From an uncultured Desulfatitalea sp. (GTDB lineage: Bacteria > Desulfobacterota > Desulfobacteria > Desulfobacterales > Desulfosarcinaceae): a DNA stretch of 64,000 bases. Both the position numbers and the translations under genes were made by a program. Below, piece by piece: positions 1 to 7,918 of the stretch. Within the stretch, counting starts at the first letter, position 1. Every line of letters starts with the position of its first letter. Below the pieces are notes generated by a model, which was not told the DNA's origin, searched no databases, and saw nothing but the letters and a program-made list of their open reading frames with translations. The DNA lies in NCBI GenBank assembly GCA_937868765.1, contig CALMNL010000011.1, positions 1 to 64,000 on the forward strand. Direction: 5' to 3'.

Positions 1-417
1 CATACCAGATTGAGGGCTACTCTTTCAAAATGTGCGAAAAATCTTATACGTTATCGAAGATTTCCGCTACGCCAAAGAGCTCTTTGACAAGCAGCGTGCA
101 ACCCTTAAAGGGTAGCCTTAGAACATGGTCGGTTCCCTTGATCCCGGCTCAATCAATGGTTGCGGCTTGGCATCAGAGTACCATCCAGTTATTTGGCGGC
201 TCGGGCAAGGGGCAGAGCGAAAGCAAAACGCATCAAAACCTGCCAATTTTATGTGGGCCTGGAGGATGCCGCCAATCAATTCGAAGGAGCTCGAGGTTTT
301 ATGCCCATGCTCGCATGAGTAGTTTTCAGGCTACAGGCTATTTGCCGGCAAGCATTGCAGGGACTTGGCCCGTAATGGCTCAGTTAGGCGATGAGCTGAC
401 ATCCTCCAGCCCAACCA
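1..417. other. No confident gene; left flank of the IS110 element
   Basis: I see no complete gene here. A short open stretch in plus frame 2 ends at a TAG near position 102 and reads like the C-terminus of a real protein (it contains VIEDFRYAKELFDKQR), but it is interrupted by a TGA at 11-13 and leaves the window, so it may be the broken end of a gene. The rest contains only short overlapping frames without recognisable motifs. The segment next to 417 should include the right (3') end of the IS110 element; such elements lack the classical terminal inverted repeats that would let me place the end. Confidence 0.3.
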
Positions 418-1461
418 TCAGGAACTGAAGAACTTTTTGGCGCTGAACGCCTGGTTGTTTTTAAGCATATAGTACACCGCCCTTCCCACCTTATGGGTGA
501 AGATGCCGTAGGATTTCCCCGCGCTGTGATGCTTTTCGAGGCGCTGCCGATAGGCTCTGCCCAGCTCACTGCGCCTGAGAAACAGCATGGCCGCCTCGTT
601 GATTGCATGCTTGAGGTGATGGTTGCCGATCTTTTTATTCGAGGTTCCCGCCCATTTGCCATCGGATATCTTTTCGGGACGGATCAACCGGGCATATGAG
701 CTGAAATCCTGCACGGTTTTGAATCGGCCGATATCACCGACTTCATACAAGATCGACAAGCCCAGAATTTGACCGATGCCCGGCATGGTGCGCAGCCGGT
801 AAAGCGCATTCGGATCATGCTGCAGGGCACAGCGCTCGATATGGGCTTCGATTTTAGGAAGGAGCTGATCGTAAAAATTGATCAGTTCGACGTCGGTTTG
901 CACCGCCAATTGGGTTGCCGGATCAGCAAAGCGCTGAGCAATCTCGCGCCTATGGCATTTTTTGCTAAGGTTCTTGCCTATAACTTCCATATTGTACTGG
1001 GTATTGGTGTTCTGGATATGGGCCAGCAGCTCTGCCCTTTTGTTGACCAGGTGCATTCTGCGCCGCAGCAAGTCCCGGGTTGCTCGCATCCTGGCGGGAT
1101 ACGGGTATGCCATGGGCAGATTGCCGCCTCGTAAAAGGGCGGCAATCTTGTAAGAGTCGATCTTATCGTTTTTCGTTTTACCGCCGTGGATGGCTTTCAT
1201 ATACAGGGCATGGCCCAGGACGAAAGGAATTTTATGTTCTGAGCAAAGATCCGCCAGCCAGTACCAGCAAAAAACGCACTCGACGCCGACCACCACATCC
1301 TCAAGGAAGGGAAAGATCAGCTCGAAAAATAGCTCTGGATCGGTGTCGATGTTCTGGTGCAACTTGGTTCGCCCCTTTTGGTCCAGGATGCACAAATACA
1401 TTTTCCTTGCGTGTAGATCGATGCCACAATAATATTTGTGCTGTTCTCGATAAAATTGCAC
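418..1461 (-). CDS. IS110-family transposase
   Basis: A 347-residue DEDD transposase/recombinase of the IS110 family, which moves circular element copies with the help of a structured RNA encoded in the element's own end. The N-terminal RuvC-like domain shows the four acidic residues D15 (GIDLH), E61 (VGVEC), D99 and D102 (KNDKID). The C-terminal transposase_20 domain contains TMPGIGQILGLSILYEVGDI around residue 225 and the SNKKIGNHHLKHAINEA stretch that carries the catalytic serine region. The start is GTG, preceded by an AAAGGAGG ribosome binding site at good spacing. Length is normal for the family and no frame break is visible, so it may be active. It sits in lower-GC accessory DNA. Confidence 0.93.
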   Translation of the reverse strand: MQFYREQHKYYCGIDLHARKMYLCILDQKGRTKLHQNIDTDPELFFELIFPFLEDVVVGVECVFCWYWLADLCSEHKIPFVLGHALYMKAIHGGKTKNDKIDSYKIAALLRGGNLPMAYPYPARMRATRDLLRRRMHLVNKRAELLAHIQNTNTQYNMEVIGKNLSKKCHRREIAQRFADPATQLAVQTDVELINFYDQLLPKIEAHIERCALQHDPNALYRLRTMPGIGQILGLSILYEVGDIGRFKTVQDFSSYARLIRPEKISDGKWAGTSNKKIGNHHLKHAINEAAMLFLRRSELGRAYRQRLEKHHSAGKSYGIFTHKVGRAVYYMLKNNQAFSAKKFFSS

Positions 1462-1606
1462 GGCTTGGCCTCCTTTGGGTGAATGGGTTTGGAGTTAGTG
1501 GGTAATTCCATTTTACTCGTTCACCTAATGGAAGGCCATAACCAGTATCATTCGGCTTCTGCGGGCTCGGTTCCCTCACCGCAGAGCTGAGCCGTTATGC
1601 TATAAA
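1462..1606 (-). ncRNA. Candidate bridge-RNA region of the IS110 element
   Basis: This is the noncoding stretch upstream of the IS110 transposase on its own strand. In characterised IS110-group elements (IS621 type) this end encodes the bridge RNA that pairs with target and donor DNA. I see short hairpins here, for example CTGCGG/CCGCAG and GGCTC/GAGCC within about 1558-1594, but I could not fold the RNA or define loops, so the call rests on position plus family knowledge. Confidence 0.3.
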
Positions 1607-1618
1607 CGGGGAGATCGG

Positions 1619-2062
1619 ATGATGCAATGTATTATGGATCATATAGTTTTGAATGTAGAAAACGACGAGGAAATGCTCGAATTTTACTCAAAAGTATTAA
1701 TGCTAGAGACTGAACGCAAAGAAGAATACTTACAAGGACACGTTCCATTTCCATCTGTGAGATTAAATCCTGACACCATCATAGACCTGTTTCCGAAAAA
1801 AATGTGGCAGACAATAGGCGATGGTGGGCTGGGGCGCAAGCATTTGAATCATTTCTGCATTTCGCTTAGCAAGGAGGCGTGGAAGGGACTTTTAGATCGT
1901 CTTAGAGACAATAATATCGAAATCGATGAAGGGCCAGTTCCCCGTTGGGGTGCGCATGGTAGCGGTACTTCCATTTATTTTCGAGATCCAGAAGATAATC
2001 TAATCGAAGCACGTTATTATGAGGGGCATAATAGCTCAGAAAAATGTCTTCTTGGAACATAG
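1619..2062 (+). CDS. VOC-fold (glyoxalase/dioxygenase superfamily) protein
   Basis: A 147-residue single-domain protein of the vicinal oxygen chelate superfamily. The typical beta-alpha-beta-beta-beta start is seen in MDHIVLNVENDEEMLEFYSKVL, the second module starts at HLNHFCISL, and the family's closing YFRDPEDNLIEARYY is present. The probable metal ligands are H8, the histidine in LNHFCI and the glutamate in LIEARYY. Members include glyoxalases, ring-cleavage dioxygenases and antibiotic-resistance proteins (fosfomycin or bleomycin type); nothing here fixes the substrate. GGGGAG stands just upstream of two adjacent ATGs (1619 and 1622), so the start is uncertain by one codon. Its base composition is clearly more AT-rich than the genes further right, which suggests acquisition by transfer together with the neighbouring IS elements. 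Confidence 0.8.
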   Translation: MMQCIMDHIVLNVENDEEMLEFYSKVLMLETERKEEYLQGHVPFPSVRLNPDTIIDLFPKKMWQTIGDGGLGRKHLNHFCISLSKEAWKGLLDRLRDNNIEIDEGPVPRWGAHGSGTSIYFRDPEDNLIEARYYEGHNSSEKCLLGT

Positions 2063-2345
2063 ACGATATATCCTGCGTTTCTATTCTGTTGGGGGAATGC
2101 TCCTTGCAAAACCGCTGCGTGGACACCCGGCCGTCAAAGCGCTGCTATTTTTTACATTGACAGAGCCGTCATAAAACTTGCCATTTGAGTCTACCGTGTT
2201 GGTTTTCCCGGCCGGTCACACAGCACGTTGGGTCTGTAAAAAAGTATAAAAAATACAGAAAAAGAGTTGATAGATGACCATTTTTGAAAGAAAAACTGCT
2301 TCTGATCCCACCCAACACCGCACGCCCCAAGAAGAAGTTACCAAG

Positions 2346-2679
2346 ATGGCCAGATACAAGATAGATGACAGTCCCCGGGCAAATTCATTCCGTTAGACTT
2401 CCAGGATCAGATTCAACCTGGCACCTTTTAGCGAACTTTATCTTATCTGATTGACAACAAGGCTGATCGGTCGGTTTTTGACGCGCTTTATCGTAATGAT
2501 GAAACCGGCGCACCAGGCTGTAAGCCCGCAATGCTGCTCAAAGTCATTTTGCTTGGTTACGCGCGCAGCATGGTTTCGAGGCCGAAGGCTTCGGTCAGGC
2601 CCAGGGGTACGATTTGTTAAAACCGATGATCGAAGGCACCAGAGAAAACTTCAAAACCAGCGGTCAAAAAACGGCTTAG
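2346..2679 (+). pseudogene. Decayed IS1182-like transposase remnant
   Basis: Pieces of a transposase in shifting frames. MARYKIDDSPRANSF from 2346 is followed, after a frame change near 2390, by PLDFQDQIQPGTF, an in-frame TAG, then TLSYLIDNKADRSVFDALY and DETGAPGCKPAMLLKVILLG, which is the standard N-terminus of IS1182-type transposases. From 2581 in another frame comes GFGQAQGYDLLKPMIEGTRE up to a TAG at 2677. That stretch belongs to the middle of the same protein, so a large internal deletion has occurred. No function is expected. The flanking stretches 2063-2345 and 2680-2885 hold no other gene that I can recognise. Confidence 0.7.
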
Positions 2680-2897
2680 GTCACAACTACCTTGACACCC
2701 GCCGGTACGGAAGATAAAGGTTGGGGAAAACACCTAGAAATAAAATCAGGGGTAGAAACCTGTATCCGCTGCGCGCCGCGGACAGGCATCGAGCTGACGG
2801 CCCCCAAGGTCCGGTCATGCGCTGCCGCCGCTTCCAGCCGCGGTTCATGCCTGCCGGTGGGCATTGCGGATGACTTAAAAAAAGGGGAGGAGCGTTT

Positions 2898-3425
2898 ATG
2901 GAAAAAAAAAGGGATAAAGATTATTGGAGTCCATATATCGCCGGGGCTTTTGCCGGCCTTGTACTGGTGTTGTCGGTATGGATCACTGGTAAATATTTCG
3001 GCGCGTCTACTTCATTTGTAAGATCTGCAGGGTTGATTGAAAAAGCCTTCGATGCCGAGCGGGTCGGCCAAACAGAGTATTTTGTCGAAACAACCCCTAA
3101 GATTGACTGGCAGTGGATGTTTGTGGCGGGTGTTTTTTTCGGGGCCTTGATCGCTGCCAAAGCTTCAGGAACATTTAAGGTACAAGCCGTTCCCGGCATG
3201 TGGCAGGCAAAGTTCGGTTCGAATATCGCCCCAAGAGCCATCGTCGCCTTTCTCGGCGGAACGGTGGCCATGTTCGGAGCGCGTCTTGCCGATGGCTGAC
3301 CTTCCGGTCACGGTCTGAGCGGTCTGGCTCAGCTGTCCATAAGCGGTTTCATTGCGCTGTTCTGTTTCTTTATCGGCGGAATGATCAGTGCCAATCTTTT
3401 GTATTCAGGGGGTAAAAAAAGATGA
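2898..3425 (+). CDS. Selenocysteine-containing YeeE/YedE sulfur-transport half (in-frame TGA at 3297)
   Basis: A membrane protein of the YeeE/YedE (DUF395) family, N-terminal half type, probably taking up thiosulfate or another sulfur (or selenium) species. Read conventionally the frame ends at TGA 3297-3299 after 133 residues (GARLADG-stop). Continued through the TGA it gives PSGHGLSGLAQLSISGF and a last membrane helix, ending at TGA 3423-3425 with 175 residues. The TGA sits exactly where relatives have the conserved cysteine of GARLAGGCTSGHG, so residue 134 is read as selenocysteine. A SECIS-like hairpin follows at 3315-3332. The start has an AGGGGAGG-type ribosome binding site. The true stop overlaps the ATG of the partner half by four bases (ATGA), as expected for a translationally coupled pair and not explicable if the gene ended at 3299. 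Membrane segments lie near residues 11-30, 72-90, 110-132 and 143-165. That Sec is inserted is an inference; the reading frame, motif and hairpin are seen directly. Confidence 0.85.
3300..3338 (+). promoter_or_regulatory. Bacterial SECIS element after the in-frame TGA
   Basis: Directly downstream of TGA 3297-3299 lies a perfect 6-bp stem, CUGAGC (3315-3320) with GCUCAG (3327-3332), closing a six-base loop GGUCUG. The first loop G is 21 nt after the TGA, inside the range known for bacterial SECIS elements, and the loop holds the GGU that SelB recognises; E. coli fdhF has GGUCU in the same position. The lower stem is weak, so a folding run would help. Confidence 0.75.
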
Positions 3426-3949
3426 GCCAACTACTTTACGGCCTTATCACCGGCATTCTTTTCGGATTTTTTCTGCAGCGAGGCAAAGTGTTGCGATACG
3501 ACCAACAAATCGGTGCGTTGCGCCTTATGGATATGACGATCCTAAAGTTCATGCTGACCGCCATCTTCGTCGGCGCAATTGGAATTTATCTTTTGTATGA
3601 TTTAGGTGCCGCCAAGCTGTCGATAAAACCAACCATCCTGGGTGCCACGGTTGTGGGCGGATTGCTTTTCGGAATCGGATGGGGCGTGTTGGGCTATTGT
3701 CCAGGCACATCTATCGGGGCTATCGGTGAAGGGCGTTGGGACGGGGTGTGGGGTGTCCTAGGAATGCTCGCCGGCGCGGCGCTGTACGCAGAAGCCTATC
3801 CTTTGATGAAAAAGAGCCTGCTCATTTGGGGCGACCTTGGCAAGATTACCTTACCGGGCGTGTTAAACGTGAATCACTGGTTGATTATTCCTGTTTTCAT
3901 TCTTCTTGGCGTGGGAATGTTCATTTTCTTCGAAAAAAAGAATCTTTAG
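3422..3949 (+). CDS. YeeE/YedE-family membrane protein, C-terminal half (DUF6691 type)
   Basis: A 175-residue hydrophobic protein forming the second half of a split YeeE/YedE transporter. It has about five membrane segments (near 3-20, 42-60, 72-92, 107-125 and 150-170) and the family signature GWGVLGYCPGTSIGAIGEGR near 88-107, with the conserved cysteine retained. In the thiosulfate transporter TsuA (YeeE) conserved cysteines line a substrate relay; here one of the pair is Cys and the equivalent residue in the upstream half is Sec. The ATG overlaps the upstream stop, so the two halves should be made and assembled together. Similar two-gene half pairs elsewhere (pmpA/pmpB type) accompany persulfide or sulfide detoxification genes; none is seen here. 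Confidence 0.88.
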   Translation: MSQLLYGLITGILFGFFLQRGKVLRYDQQIGALRLMDMTILKFMLTAIFVGAIGIYLLYDLGAAKLSIKPTILGATVVGGLLFGIGWGVLGYCPGTSIGAIGEGRWDGVWGVLGMLAGAALYAEAYPLMKKSLLIWGDLGKITLPGVLNVNHWLIIPVFILLGVGMFIFFEKKNL

Positions 3950-3957
3950 GGATTCCA

Positions 3958-4440
3958 GTGCGTAGACACATCCTCGGCCTCATCGGCTGGTTATGCGTTT
4001 GCTTTGCGGCCGCAGCGCTTGGGGGGCTGGCCAGCGCGCAAGCCGGAACTTTCTACCAGTCGCTCGTCCGCCCCGTCTGGGCGCCACCCGGATGGATATT
4101 CGGCCCCGTGTGGACGACGCTCTATGCCCTGATGGCTGTTTCGGCCTGGCTTGTGTGGGTCAGGAGCGGCTTTCAAAAGGCCGCTCCCGCCCTCATTCTG
4201 TTTTTTTTCCAGCTGTCGCTGAATGCCCTGTGGACGTGGCTGTTCTTTGTCTGGCATCTAGGCGGCTTGGCATTCGCTGAAATCCTCTTGCTGTGGCTAG
4301 CCATCCTGGGTACAGCGATCAGATTCCGGCACCATAGCCGCCTCGCCGCTGCCTTGCTTTTCCCTTATTGGGCTTGGGTATCTTTCGCCGCCGCGCTCAC
4401 CTGGGCCATATGGAAAGGCAATCCGCACCTGCTCGCCTGA
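3958..4440 (+). CDS. tspO: TspO/MBR family tryptophan-rich sensory protein
   Basis: A 160-residue five-helix membrane protein of the TspO/translocator family, which binds tetrapyrroles and related ligands. Signature elements are VRPVWAPPGWIFGPVWTTLY near residue 35, the Trp-rich ALWTWLFFVWHLGG, and the C-terminal PYWAWVSFAAALTWAIWKGN. The start chosen is GTG 3958, eight bases after the stop of the YeeE partner and with AGGG just upstream; it gives the normal family length. The short spacing suggests co-transcription with the YeeE pair. Ligand and role cannot be deduced. Confidence 0.85.
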   Translation: MRRHILGLIGWLCVCFAAAALGGLASAQAGTFYQSLVRPVWAPPGWIFGPVWTTLYALMAVSAWLVWVRSGFQKAAPALILFFFQLSLNALWTWLFFVWHLGGLAFAEILLLWLAILGTAIRFRHHSRLAAALLFPYWAWVSFAAALTWAIWKGNPHLLA

Positions 4441-4596
4441 TTTCTTCATCAACTCGGACCGCGCCCGCATCGCCTTTGACGCCATCCGGTCATGGCGCTA
4501 TAATGGCACCCAATTTTGGAATCGATATCCGATCACCAAGAGACCCCAAACACCTCTGCCCTCCGTCGCTCGGAAATTCTATCGGGAGTTCAAACC

Positions 4597-5706
4597 ATGG
4601 CATTCAGTGAAACAAAACTTTTTGAGATCGTCGCGCGCATCGCTCCCCATCGCTTTGTTCAAGCCCTATTGATCATTATTCTTTTCGTGATCGTTGCCAA
4701 GATCGTGGATTTGATCATATCGAAGTTCGTCAGCCGCCTGATCAAAAAGACGAGATTCACCATCGACGACGACCTGCTGGCAATCCTTCACAGCCCCATT
4801 CTGATCAGCATCAACCTCCTGGGGCTCGGCCTGGCAGCCGATCGGATCGGCTTGCCCGACGCGATCCATTTCATCACCAGCGGCGTGCTCAAAACCATCG
4901 CCATCCTGATCTGGGCAAAGGCCATTTTCGGCGTGCTGTCGCTCATCATCGCCGTGGTAAGCCGGGACAACCGGCGCTTCAAACTATTCCAGGAGCATAC
5001 CCGCCCCCTGTTCATCAACCTGATGCTGGTGGTGGTTTTCGGCCTTTCGATTTATTCCATTTTGCTGGCCTGGGATATCGATGTGACCGCCTGGGTCGCC
5101 TCGGCCGGCATCATCGGCCTGGCCATCTCGTTCGCCGCCAAAGACACCCTGGCCAACCTGTTCGCCGGCGTGTTCATCCTGGCCGACACCCCCTACAAGT
5201 TGAACGACATGATCGTGCTCGACTCCGGCGAACGCGGCCTGGTGACCCATATCGGCATCCGCAGCACCCGCATCCTCACCCGCGACGATGTGGAAATCAC
5301 CATCCCCAACGCCATCATGGGCAGCACCAAAATCATCAACGAAACCGGCGGGCCGGCCGAATACTACCGCATCCGCATCAAGGTGGGGGTGGCCTACGGC
5401 TCGGATATCGACAAGGTCCACGCCGTGCTGACCGACGTGGCAGGCAACCATCCCATGGTGCGCCGGACCCCCGAACCGCGGGTGCGCTTCAGGGCCTTCG
5501 GCGATTCGAGCCTCGATCACGAACTGCTGTGCTGGGTCGATCAGCCGGTGCTGCGCGGCAGTGCCGTGCACGCTTTGAACACGGCCATCTACAAGCGCTT
5601 CCTGGAAGAGAAGATCGAGATCCCCTTTCCCCAGAGGGATCTGCATATCAAAAAGGCCGGGCGGCCCGCGGGCACGGACAGGCCCGGCACCGCGGCGGCC
5701 CGATAG
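4597..5706 (+). CDS. Small-conductance mechanosensitive channel (MscS family)
   Basis: A 369-residue MscS-type channel that relieves turgor on osmotic downshock. Membrane segments lie near 20-42, 66-86, 97-121 and 135-158. The pore helix and start of the beta domain follow as ASAGIIGLAISFAAKDTLAN and LFAGVFILADTPYKLNDMI (about 168-206), then the mixed alpha/beta cytoplasmic domain. ATG 4597 is preferred because GGGAG lies at suitable spacing; an in-frame ATG at 4516 would add 27 residues unlike the family. The C-terminus ends in a short polar tail. Which ion-channel subfamily it serves is not clear, but the pore signature is unambiguous. Confidence 0.92.
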   Translation: MAFSETKLFEIVARIAPHRFVQALLIIILFVIVAKIVDLIISKFVSRLIKKTRFTIDDDLLAILHSPILISINLLGLGLAADRIGLPDAIHFITSGVLKTIAILIWAKAIFGVLSLIIAVVSRDNRRFKLFQEHTRPLFINLMLVVVFGLSIYSILLAWDIDVTAWVASAGIIGLAISFAAKDTLANLFAGVFILADTPYKLNDMIVLDSGERGLVTHIGIRSTRILTRDDVEITIPNAIMGSTKIINETGGPAEYYRIRIKVGVAYGSDIDKVHAVLTDVAGNHPMVRRTPEPRVRFRAFGDSSLDHELLCWVDQPVLRGSAVHALNTAIYKRFLEEKIEIPFPQRDLHIKKAGRPAGTDRPGTAAAR

Positions 5707-5740
5707 GGCCGGCGGCCGGCACGGTCTGAGGAGTATAGCG

Positions 5741-6718
5741 ATGGGCGATTGGCTATCGGCCATCAAAAACAGGCTGGGGGCGACTTCGGCCTTGTCCCCG
5801 CCCGGCATCGCGGCGGCCATGGAACTGGTCCTGGCCAGCTCCGACCCCAAGATCCGGCTGGTGCACGGGTACAAAAGGAAACTGGCGCCCGCAGTGGAAT
5901 CCGCCTGGCAGCACATCGCCCGATTGATCGAAACCATTCCAGGCCCGTTGGACGCCACCCGGGCCGAAACCCTCTTCGATCGGCTGATAAACCCTTTTTT
6001 CATCGATAGCGCCCAATTGAAAAAGGCCCTCCGGAACGATCGGGTCTTGAACCGGTTTCTCTCCAAAGACCCGGCGGACACCTTTTTCGTGCTGCTCACC
6101 ATGCATCGTGAGGTCAAGACGATATTGGGCACCCAGCTCAAAGGCGACCTGCTGCTCAGAGATGTGGCGATGAAAAGCATCGGCTTCTCGGACCATAAAT
6201 TCAGAGTGCCTGCCTCCAGCATGGATGACGCCATCCTGGCGTTGCGCCTCGGGGTTCTGCAGATCTTGTCCAATCGGGCCCATGAAGATATCCTTGCCGA
6301 AAAAGCGCGTGAAGCGGAACTCGGTCGGCTGAGAGCGGAAATGACGGCCAAACTGAAAATCCTGGCCATGGAGAGGCCGGACCAGGCGTTGGCGGGGCGG
6401 AGCGACCCCGGCAGGCAGCCCCGCGCGGCCCAGAAAATGCTCGCAGAGATCGAGCAGGAGTTGAGCGCCATCAAGAGCAGAACCATCAACGCCGGTTACT
6501 ACCTGGAAAAAGTGCTGGGCGTGCTGGGCAGCGCCCGGGAACTGTTGACGGCCGAAGTCGTGGATATGCATATGGACCCCAAAAACCTTCTGCTGGCGGG
6601 GCCTGCCGATGCGGAAAAAGACACCATCCGGGCGCTGGACGTGAAGCTGGGCCAGACGATTCTCCGAAGCTGCGTGCTTTTGAAGTGCAGCCGGCAGGTC
6701 CTGCTGAACTGTTTTTAG
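5741..6718 (+). CDS. Conserved-looking hypothetical protein, cytoplasmic
   Basis: A 325-residue protein that I do not recognise. It has no signal peptide and no membrane segment, and is mostly helical with charged stretches (a probable coiled region near 180-250, LAEKAREAELGRLRAEMTAK). It starts 34 bases after the MscS stop with a weak GAGGAG-like site (tgaggagtat) before ATG 5741, so it may be co-transcribed with the channel. The codon pattern fits the GC-rich neighbours, which supports a real gene. No function is assigned. Confidence 0.65.
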   Translation: MGDWLSAIKNRLGATSALSPPGIAAAMELVLASSDPKIRLVHGYKRKLAPAVESAWQHIARLIETIPGPLDATRAETLFDRLINPFFIDSAQLKKALRNDRVLNRFLSKDPADTFFVLLTMHREVKTILGTQLKGDLLLRDVAMKSIGFSDHKFRVPASSMDDAILALRLGVLQILSNRAHEDILAEKAREAELGRLRAEMTAKLKILAMERPDQALAGRSDPGRQPRAAQKMLAEIEQELSAIKSRTINAGYYLEKVLGVLGSARELLTAEVVDMHMDPKNLLLAGPADAEKDTIRALDVKLGQTILRSCVLLKCSRQVLLNCF

Positions 6719-7018
6719 GGGGGACTTGCGATACGAGCCCCAGGCGCCGCCTTCCTTGGTAAGATATCTGCCCACAATAAAACCAAGGCACCGGATTTTT
6801 TCGGGTGCGGGGTGAATCCGTCGATTTTTCATTCCTTTGCCCCCTTTGGCGCCGGCAGCGCCGACTCGACAAAAAGGACGAATTAGAGTAGTCATGCAAT
6901 GTCAGCGGATTGTGCCGGTTCACGGCGCCGGAGGCTCTGCGGCCCATCGGAATTGGTTTGCGGGCCAAGAGCAGATGGACGGTCCGCCAATGGGGCTTTG
7001 CGGCAGGGATGCGGCGGC

Positions 7019-7861
7019 ATGTATTTTCCACCTCGGTTCGACCATAAACGCGCCATACTGCTGGGCAGTCTGGTCGAGATGGCCTATAACGGGTTCCAAT
7101 CGCTCGAGGCCGACAGGACCTGGCATCTGCCGGCAGAGTATCGTTTGATCGACGAGATCAAATATTCGGTCATCGCCAACAGCATCGTCGACAAAGACAG
7201 CCCCATAGGAAATTTTATCCTGAAGCTGCCCTTGTTCAAAGACCGCAAGATCAGCGAGATTCCCATCGGGTTCATCGCCCATCAAAAACGGGCGGTCTAC
7301 CTCATATTCAGAGGGACGCAGAACTCCACCGAATGGATCAACAACCTGAACGCCCGGCTCACGTCGTTCCTGATCGACGGCCACGGCAGCGTTCACGATG
7401 GCTTTCTCACTTTATATCTGAACGTCCGCGACAAACTGCTCGACGTGGCCAAAACATTTCCGAAAAAGAGCGAGATCCATCTTGCCGGACACAGCCTCGG
7501 GGCGACCCTGGCGGTCCTGGCGGCGTGCGACCTCGAAAGCACCCTGGGATTGAAGGTCGCGTCGCTGTATACCTTCGGGTCGCCCCGAATCGGGGACAAC
7601 GATTTCGCCACCGCCTTCAACCGATCGTTTGCCCATAAATCGTTTCGCATCGCGAACTCTTCCGACATGGTCACCGAAGTGCCGTTCCCTTCCAGGTTCG
7701 CGGGTTTTTTCGGCGGCTATTTTTCCCATGTCGAGACCCCGGTCGTATTTACGGTTCAAGAAAACGATAATATAAAGAACCATCAGATGGCGACCTACCT
7801 GGCCGCATTGGCCGGTTGCAGGCGCAATCCGATTCGGAGCTTTTTCGAAATCTTCGGATAG
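7019..7861 (+). CDS. Class 3 lipase (alpha/beta hydrolase, lipase_3)
   Basis: A 280-residue lipase of the fungal-type class 3 family, hydrolysing acylglycerols or phospholipids. The oxyanion region is VYLIFRGTQNSTEWINN, the nucleophile elbow GHSLGATLA holds the catalytic Ser, the Asp is in NSSDMVTEVPF and the His in NHQMATY near the C-terminus, so the triad is complete. No clear signal peptide is seen, so it is probably cytoplasmic or exported by an unusual route. The start chosen (ATG 7019, MYFPPRFDHKRA) matches how the family begins; a longer in-frame start at 6899 would add an arginine-rich stretch that looks like noncoding DNA. The 300-bp gap 6719-7018 otherwise contains nothing that I recognise. 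Confidence 0.85.
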   Translation: MYFPPRFDHKRAILLGSLVEMAYNGFQSLEADRTWHLPAEYRLIDEIKYSVIANSIVDKDSPIGNFILKLPLFKDRKISEIPIGFIAHQKRAVYLIFRGTQNSTEWINNLNARLTSFLIDGHGSVHDGFLTLYLNVRDKLLDVAKTFPKKSEIHLAGHSLGATLAVLAACDLESTLGLKVASLYTFGSPRIGDNDFATAFNRSFAHKSFRIANSSDMVTEVPFPSRFAGFFGGYFSHVETPVVFTVQENDNIKNHQMATYLAALAGCRRNPIRSFFEIFG

Positions 7862-7918
7862 CAGTGTAAAATCGGAAGTCGGCACTGAACCTGAGGCGGA
7901 TACAAGGAGATGCGTGCA

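Noticed and set aside
11-13. A second in-frame TGA near the left edge as another Sec codon
   Set aside because: The surrounding frame is not a recognised protein, it leaves the window, and no hairpin with a GG(U) loop follows.
3297-3299. The TGA as a plain stop or a pseudogene mark
   Set aside because: The conserved motif and a membrane helix continue in frame, the end overlaps the next start, and a SECIS-like hairpin follows. One isolated TGA at the conserved cysteine position is what Sec genes show.
4984-6489. Open frame antisense to mscS and the following gene
   Set aside because: It spans two genes on the opposite strand, is compositionally odd and has no ribosome binding site or motif.
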